9,504 nt of DNA from Chloroflexota bacterium (GTDB lineage Bacteria > Chloroflexota > Dormibacteria > Dormibacterales > Dormibacteraceae), in contig VBJE01000265.1 of assembly GCA_005879675.1 (NCBI GenBank), positions 1-9,504 on the forward strand, written 5' to 3'. Below, piece after piece: positions 5,965 through 9,504 of the stretch; position 1 is the stretch's first letter; each line of letters begins with the position of its first letter. The notes under the pieces are model-generated. The model had not been told where the DNA came from. It was given only the letters and a program-made list of their open reading frames with translations, and did not search any database. Both the position numbers and the translations under genes were made by a program.

Positions 5965-7079
5965 AGCTGCAGGCTGTCGAGCTGCGGCGCATCCACCTTC
6001 CGCTCGTGGCGCCGTTCGAGACTTCGTTCGGTGTCCAGACGGAGCGGGACGTGCTCCTGGTCAAGGCGATCACCGATGCAGGCGAAGGTTGGGGCGAGTG
6101 CGTGGCCGGAGAGGAGCCGACCTATTCGTCGGAGTATGTCGATGGCGCCCAGCACGTCCTCATCCATCACCTGCTCCCGCGCCTTCTCGACCGCGAGCTG
6201 GCCGCCGCCGAGGTCGCCCCGCTGCTGCACCCGGTGCACGGCCACAACATGGCCAAGGCCTCGATCGAGATGGCGGTCCTGGACGCCGAGCTCCGGACGC
6301 AGGGCCGCTCGTTCGGCAGCTTCTTCGGCGCCGTCCGGGACGAGGTCGACTGCGGTGTTTCGGTCGGCATCCAGCCGTCGATCGCCGACCTGCTGCGCAC
6401 CGTGGGCGGTTACCTCGACCAGGGCTACCGGCGGATCAAGCTCAAGATCAAGCCGGGTTGGGACGTCGAGCCGGTGCGCGCCGTGCGGGAGAAGTTCGGC
6501 GACGTCCCGCTGCAGGTCGACGCCAATACGGCTTACACGCTCGCTGACGCCGAGCATCTCGCCTTGCTGGACGCGTTCGGCCTGCTGCTGATCGAGCAGC
6601 CGATGCGCGAGGAGCTCGTCTTTGCGCACGCCGAGATGGCGAAGATCGTGCGCACGCCGATCTGCCTCGACGAGTCAATCCACTCCTGGCAGGCGGCCGC
6701 GGACGCGATCCAGATCGGCGCCTGCCGCGTGATCAACGTCAAGCCCGGACGGGTCGGCGGCTACCTCGAGGCGAGCCGCATCCACGACCTGTGCGCGGAC
6801 CGTGGCGTGCCCGTGTGGATGGGCGGCATGCTCGAGACCGGCATCGGCCGCGCCGGCAACGTGGCGATGGCGGCGATGCCGAACTTCACGCTCCCGGGCG
6901 ACACGTCGGCGTCAGACCGCTACTACCACCGCGACATCACCGAGCCCTTCGTGCTGCGCGAGGGCCGGCTGAAGGTCCCGACCGGCCCCGGCCTGGGCGT
7001 CAGCGTCGACGAGGAGTTCCTCGAGTCCATCACGACCTGGGAGGGGAGGCTCGGTCCGGCCGGGCTGAAGACGGGCTAG
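5961..7079 (+). CDS. menC: o-Succinylbenzoate synthase / N-succinylamino acid racemase (enolase superfamily)
   Basis: MenC dehydrates SHCHC to o-succinylbenzoate in menaquinone synthesis; close relatives also racemise N-succinylamino acids. The 372-residue protein has the enolase-superfamily capping domain, with NMAKASIEMAVLDAE near 96-110, and a barrel with all catalytic positions: KLK (Lys160, Lys162), metal ligands Asp187 (LQVDANTAYT), Glu212 (LLIEQP) and Asp237 (CLDES), and Lys261 (NVKPGRVGGY). These line up with K161/K163, D189, E214, D239 and K263 of the Amycolatopsis NSAR/OSBS, and surrounding text such as PNFTLPGDTSASDR is very close to that subfamily. Start ATG 5961 overlaps the reductase stop (ATGA). 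It ends the plus-strand run; its TAG touches the stop of the convergent gene. No other men gene is in the window, so OSBS versus NSAR (or both) is open. A chorismate-consuming role would fit the operon. Confidence 0.9.
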   Translation: MKLQAVELRRIHLPLVAPFETSFGVQTERDVLLVKAITDAGEGWGECVAGEEPTYSSEYVDGAQHVLIHHLLPRLLDRELAAAEVAPLLHPVHGHNMAKASIEMAVLDAELRTQGRSFGSFFGAVRDEVDCGVSVGIQPSIADLLRTVGGYLDQGYRRIKLKIKPGWDVEPVRAVREKFGDVPLQVDANTAYTLADAEHLALLDAFGLLLIEQPMREELVFAHAEMAKIVRTPICLDESIHSWQAAADAIQIGACRVINVKPGRVGGYLEASRIHDLCADRGVPVWMGGMLETGIGRAGNVAMAAMPNFTLPGDTSASDRYYHRDITEPFVLREGRLKVPTGPGLGVSVDEEFLESITTWEGRLGPAGLKTG

Positions 7080-7095
7080 CTAGCCGGAGCGCTCC
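7074..7095. other. Two adjacent perfect palindromes at a convergent gene junction
   Basis: GGCTAGCTAGCC (7074-7085) and GGAGCGCTCC (7086-7095) are each perfect palindromes and directly abut. The first contains the menC stop TAG (7077-7079) and, on the other strand, the stop of the minus gene (7080-7082). They could act as a small two-way transcription or ribosome-release structure, but neither has a loop or a T-run, so a classical Rho-independent terminator is not supported. Confidence 0.6.
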
Positions 7096-7943
7096 ATCAG
7101 GTCGGTCATCGGCGAGGCCTTCCCGGCCGCTCCCAGGCGCGCCACCCCCAGCTCGTCCTCGATCGCGGCCAGCAGGGAGTAGTGGTCGTAGGCAGCGCCG
7201 CTCCAGGTGAGGAAAAGGACGCCGCCCTCTTTCCACGCGCTCGTGGCGAGGATCGTGGGCACGGTCCTGGCAAGCCAGGCGTCGGCGACCGCGGTCGAGC
7301 AGTCGTGGCCGTCGTTGCACAGGCCGGGCGTGATCCACACGAAGCGCGGGACGTCGGGCCCGGCGATGTCGAGCGCGAACTGCGTGAAGGGCACGATCTG
7401 GGCGGGGCAAGCGCTCCCGTAGTACGCGAAGGGGTTGTGCTTCAGCGCATATGGATAGCGGCTGTTGAAGCAACCGTTGTTCATGCCCTCCATGTACGCG
7501 CGCCAGGAGACGCCGGCGCTGGTGAGCTGCGATCCGAGGCCGCCCGCCGGAAGCGGGTGGAAACCGTCGTCGGTGACGCCCCAGGTGCTGCCGGAGGTCA
7601 TGGCGAGGTAGTTCGGCAGGCTCGGATGGGTGATGCCGCGGTAGTTGGTCGCGACGCCATACTGCCTGGCGAGCTGCGCCGTGTAACGGCCGGCGATCGC
7701 CTCGCTGTACGAGCGGTTCTCCATGACGATCACGAAGACATGCGACGGGGTCGGGCTGGTCGATGGGGAAGGTTCGGGCATTGGCGAGGGCGAAGTCTGG
7801 ACCGCGGCGACCGGGGTCTGCGTCGGCTGGACCTTGCTTGACTGACCGCCGCACGCCGCCGCGGTTAGCATCGGCGCCGCGATGAGGATGGCCGCGAAGC
7901 GATGGGCGCTCGAGGTGCGACCGGAGCGGGGCGGGCGGATCAC
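7080..7943 (-). CDS. Secreted lipoprotein-like phosphoesterase-family protein (phospholipase C / acid phosphatase fold)
   Basis: From GTG 7943 (minus strand) the product is 287 residues. Residues 1-15 are Arg-rich, 16-30 hydrophobic, then Cys31 in TAAACGG, a lipobox-like site; residues 38-67 are a Pro/Ser/Thr-rich linker. This predicts export and lipid anchoring. The rest matches the phosphoesterase family of bacterial acid phosphatases and phospholipases C: VFVIVMENRSY (metal-binding Glu75, Asn76), THPSLPNYLA (nucleophile region, Ser108), YMEGM, KHNPF, WITPGLCNDGHDC, and a tail YDHYSLLAAIEDELG...PMTDLM. Between LFLTW (247) and YDHYSLL (252) only SGAA remains; relatives have TWDE plus a further strand, so the Asp-Glu metal pair and some 25-40 residues are absent. 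The open frame runs back to 8222, so the start is uncertain: ATG 7871 would lose most of the signal, ATG 7985 gives an overlong N-terminus. It is convergent with menC and divergent from the epimerase gene. Confidence 0.82.
   Translation of the reverse strand: MIRPPRSGRTSSAHRFAAILIAAPMLTAAACGGQSSKVQPTQTPVAAVQTSPSPMPEPSPSTSPTPSHVFVIVMENRSYSEAIAGRYTAQLARQYGVATNYRGITHPSLPNYLAMTSGSTWGVTDDGFHPLPAGGLGSQLTSAGVSWRAYMEGMNNGCFNSRYPYALKHNPFAYYGSACPAQIVPFTQFALDIAGPDVPRFVWITPGLCNDGHDCSTAVADAWLARTVPTILATSAWKEGGVLFLTWSGAAYDHYSLLAAIEDELGVARLGAAGKASPMTDLMERSG
7842..7871 (+). promoter_or_regulatory. Possible promoter for the epimerase-thrC unit
   Basis: CTGACC (7842-7847) and TAGCAT (7866-7871) are 18 bases apart and resemble -35 and -10 boxes. 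TAGCAT fits TAnnnT, and transcription would begin about 7878-7882, at or just before ATG 7882. No Shine-Dalgarno precedes that ATG, so a leaderless transcript is plausible. It lies inside the 5' coding part of the minus-strand gene. Weak, by-eye match. Confidence 0.3.
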
Positions 7944-8565
7944 GTCGCTGCGCCTCGACGGCGAGGAGCTCCTGGACCAGGGCATCGGAGTCGACCAGCC
8001 TACCGCGAAAGGATTCGTCGAGGGCGGGGCGTGGGGCTGGGACGAGATGGTGCCGAACCTGGAGCCAACCGATCTGCTCCCCGACCACGGCGAGGCATGG
8101 CGACTGCCTTGGGACGTGGTCGATGCGGGCATCATGCGCTGTCGTGGCAGGCTGGTGCCGTGGGAGCTCGAGCGCCGAATCGAGCTGGACGCCGCGGTGA
8201 TTGTTTCGTACCAGTACCGCAATGTGGGCGGTGAGCCGCATCCCGCCTACTGGTGCGCGCACCCGCTGTTCAGGTACGAGCCGGGAATGGAGATCGGGGC
8301 GGAGGTGCCCCGTGAGCTCGTCGAAGGGTCGAGCACCAAGGTGTTCCTGCCTCGAGGCGAGGTCGACCACGTGACCCTGGGCTGGAGCTCCGGAAAGCGG
8401 ATAGACGTGAGTTGGGACGCTCTCCTGACGCCCGAGGTTGCGATCTGGCTGTGCAATGGAGACCTGGGCGGCTACCGCCAGGTCGCCGTCGAGCCCGCGA
8501 CGGCGGCGCCGATGCTGGAGCCTGGTTCGTCCCTGTCATGGTGGCTGCGGATTTCGGCTCTCTAA
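7882..8565 (+). CDS. Aldose 1-epimerase-like (galactose mutarotase-fold) protein
   Basis: A 227-residue protein of the mutarotase-like beta-sandwich group, which interconverts sugar anomers or binds carbohydrates. Visible marks are GGRITSLRLDGEELL (17-31), GGAWGWDEMVP (48-58), LPDHGEAWRLPW (66-77; His70 equals the first catalytic His of GalM in its LPxHGxxR-like motif), CAHPLF (125-130; His127 equals the second) and VAVEPATA (201-208; Glu204 equals the catalytic Glu). All three key residues seem present, although the protein is much shorter than GalM (about 340). No signal peptide. Starts at ATG 7882 or 7888; a stop in frame at 7843 limits the upstream extension. With the minus gene starting at 7943 the two genes overlap head-to-head by about 62 bases. 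thrC follows 10 bases after the stop, so they are probably cotranscribed. The sugar substrate is unknown. Confidence 0.83.
   Translation: MRMAAKRWALEVRPERGGRITSLRLDGEELLDQGIGVDQPTAKGFVEGGAWGWDEMVPNLEPTDLLPDHGEAWRLPWDVVDAGIMRCRGRLVPWELERRIELDAAVIVSYQYRNVGGEPHPAYWCAHPLFRYEPGMEIGAEVPRELVEGSSTKVFLPRGEVDHVTLGWSSGKRIDVSWDALLTPEVAIWLCNGDLGGYRQVAVEPATAAPMLEPGSSLSWWLRISAL
7953..7956 (-). promoter_or_regulatory. Ribosome binding site supporting GTG start at 7943
   Basis: On the minus strand GAGG stands 9 bases before the GTG at 7943-7941. It favours this start, which also gives a complete lipoprotein signal, over ATG 7871. The site lies inside the divergent epimerase gene, and a four-base match in GC-rich DNA can be chance. 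Confidence 0.4.
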
Positions 8566-8575
8566 ACTGAGCCGC

Positions 8576-9504
8576 GTGCCCAAGGTCATCGGGCTGCGCT
8601 GTCGCGAGTGCGGCGCCGAGTACGAGCTGCAGGCCACGCACGTCTGCGAGATGTGCTTCGGCCCGCTCGATGCCGTCTACGACCAGGCGGAGCTGAAGAG
8701 GATCGTCAAGCGAGAGCGCATCGAGTCCGGGCCCAAGTCGATGTGGCGATACCGCGACCTGCTTCCGATCGAGGACTCGGTGAACGTCGTCACGCTCGGC
8801 GAGGGTTTCACGCCGCTCGTGAAGGCCGACCGCCTCGGTGCGGAGCTCGGCCTGCGCAACCTGTACCTGAAGAACGACAGCATGAACCCGACCAACTCGT
8901 TCAAGGACCGGGTCGTCTCGGTCGCGATCAGCTGGGCGCGCGCGCACGGCTTCGAGACGATCGCCTGCGCGTCGACCGGGAACCTCGCCAACGCGGTCGC
9001 CGCCTACGCGGCCCGAGCCGGGCTCGAGTGCTTCGTGTTCATCCCCGTCGACCTCGAGCCGGCGAAGGTCGCGAGCATCAGCGTCTTCGACCCGAACGTC
9101 GTGGCGGTGCGGGGCAACTACGACGACGTGAACCGTTTGTGCAGCCAGCTCATCGAGTCGACCCCCTGGGCGTTCTGCAACATCAACATCCGCCCCTTCT
9201 ACGCAGAGGGCTCGAAGACCCTGACGTTCGAAACCGCGGAGCAGCTCGGCTGGAAGCTGCCCGACGAGATCATCATCCCGATCGCCAGCGGGTGCCAGTT
9301 CGTGCGCCACCGCCAGGCGGCGGGCGAGCTTATCGAGTTCGGGCTCGTCCGGGGCGACGGCGTGCCCGCCTTCACGGGCGCGCAGGCGCTTGGGTGTGCG
9401 CCGGTGTACAACGCATTTCACTCCGATTCGCCCGACCGCGTGCTGCCCGTCAAGCCGGACACCATCGCGCGGTCGATCGCGATCGGCAATCCCTCCGACG
9501 GCGT
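8576..9504 (+). CDS. thrC: Threonine synthase, 5' part
   Basis: PLP-dependent fold-type II enzyme converting O-phosphohomoserine to threonine. The frame is open from GTG 8576 to the window end (309 full codons), so the C-terminus is missing. Residues 9-12 (CREC) and 24-27 (CEMC) form an N-terminal zinc-ribbon seen in many bacterial and archaeal ThrC proteins. Then LGEGFTPL (74-81), NPTNSFKDR with the Schiff-base Lys110, STGNLANAVAAYAA (phosphate-cup region), FYAEGSKTLTFETAEQL, IPIASG, GAQALGCAPV and KPDTIARSIAIGNPSDG follow as expected for this subfamily. In the segment after IPIASG the residues are CQFVRH, where I would expect SLLTKI or similar; length is conserved, so this is divergence rather than a frameshift. 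The start is close behind the epimerase stop with no clear ribosome site, suggesting cotranscription. No hom or thrB gene is visible. Confidence 0.94.
   Translation, partial: MPKVIGLRCRECGAEYELQATHVCEMCFGPLDAVYDQAELKRIVKRERIESGPKSMWRYRDLLPIEDSVNVVTLGEGFTPLVKADRLGAELGLRNLYLKNDSMNPTNSFKDRVVSVAISWARAHGFETIACASTGNLANAVAAYAARAGLECFVFIPVDLEPAKVASISVFDPNVVAVRGNYDDVNRLCSQLIESTPWAFCNINIRPFYAEGSKTLTFETAEQLGWKLPDEIIIPIASGCQFVRHRQAAGELIEFGLVRGDGVPAFTGAQALGCAPVYNAFHSDSPDRVLPVKPDTIARSIAIGNPSDG

Noticed and set aside
5649..6629. Minus-strand open frame opposite the reductase and menC
   Set aside because: Shadow of two genes with complete catalytic motifs; its own translation matches nothing I recognise.
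7055..7095. Rho-independent terminator after menC
   Set aside because: Palindromes are present but there is no run of T on either strand and the downstream bases are coding for the convergent gene.
7838..7871. TTGACT (7838-7843) as a -35 box for TAGCAT (7866-7871)
   Set aside because: The spacer would be 22 bases, too long; CTGACC at 7842 with 18 bases is more acceptable though weaker in sequence.
7030..8370. 446-codon minus-strand open frame over the phosphoesterase region
   Set aside because: It is another frame of the same strand as the phosphoesterase, rich in Arg/Pro/Ala, whereas the accepted frame has clear family motifs.
9286..9345. Suspected frameshift in thrC after IPIASG
   Set aside because: Segment length equals the family and neither alternative frame gives a better match, so it is sequence divergence.

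Overview
The window is a GC-rich, almost gapless bacterial segment. It looks like a soil or environmental lineage of the Actinomycetota / Chloroflexota / Dormibacterota kind. That placement is inferred only from high GC, strong G/C preference at third codon positions, GTG/TTG starts, dense operon packing and the flavour of the proteins (for example an NSAR-type MenC and an actinobacterial-type aldo/keto reductase). No rRNA or other marker is present to fix it. There are no mobile elements, CRISPR arrays, tRNAs or rRNAs, and no gene-free stretch over about 70 bases.

Left part (1-7079, + strand): one long, tightly packed run of genes centred on chorismate. The order is trpA (3' part only), a broken aroH chorismate mutase, aroF-type DAHP synthase, tyrA prephenate dehydrogenase, aroA EPSP synthase, a free-standing B3/B4-domain protein, a Nudix hydrolase, an aldo/keto reductase, and menC (o-succinylbenzoate synthase / N-succinylamino acid racemase family). 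Six junctions are 4-base NTGA stop/start overlaps, so the run is probably one translationally coupled operon. DAHP synthase feeds the shikimate pathway and AroA makes the chorismate precursor. Chorismate is then used for tyrosine (AroH, TyrA), tryptophan (trpA) and probably menaquinone (MenC).

Right part (7080-9504): a minus-strand gene for a secreted, probably lipid-anchored phosphoesterase-family protein lies tail-to-tail with menC with no spacer; both stop codons sit inside one perfect palindrome. It is head-to-head with, and probably overlaps, a short plus-strand operon of an aldose-1-epimerase-like protein and threonine synthase (thrC, cut by the window end).

Points that most deserve a second look: aroH has lost about 27 codons and its reading frame; the DAHP synthase carries Gln at the position of the metal-binding His272 of the Thermotoga enzyme, although the other three ligands match number for number; the B3/B4 protein sits in an aromatic amino-acid operon and carries a fresh 33-bp in-frame tandem repeat; the phosphoesterase seems to lack the segment with the family's Asp-Glu metal-binding pair. 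I did not see a clearly novel multi-gene defence or mobile system here.
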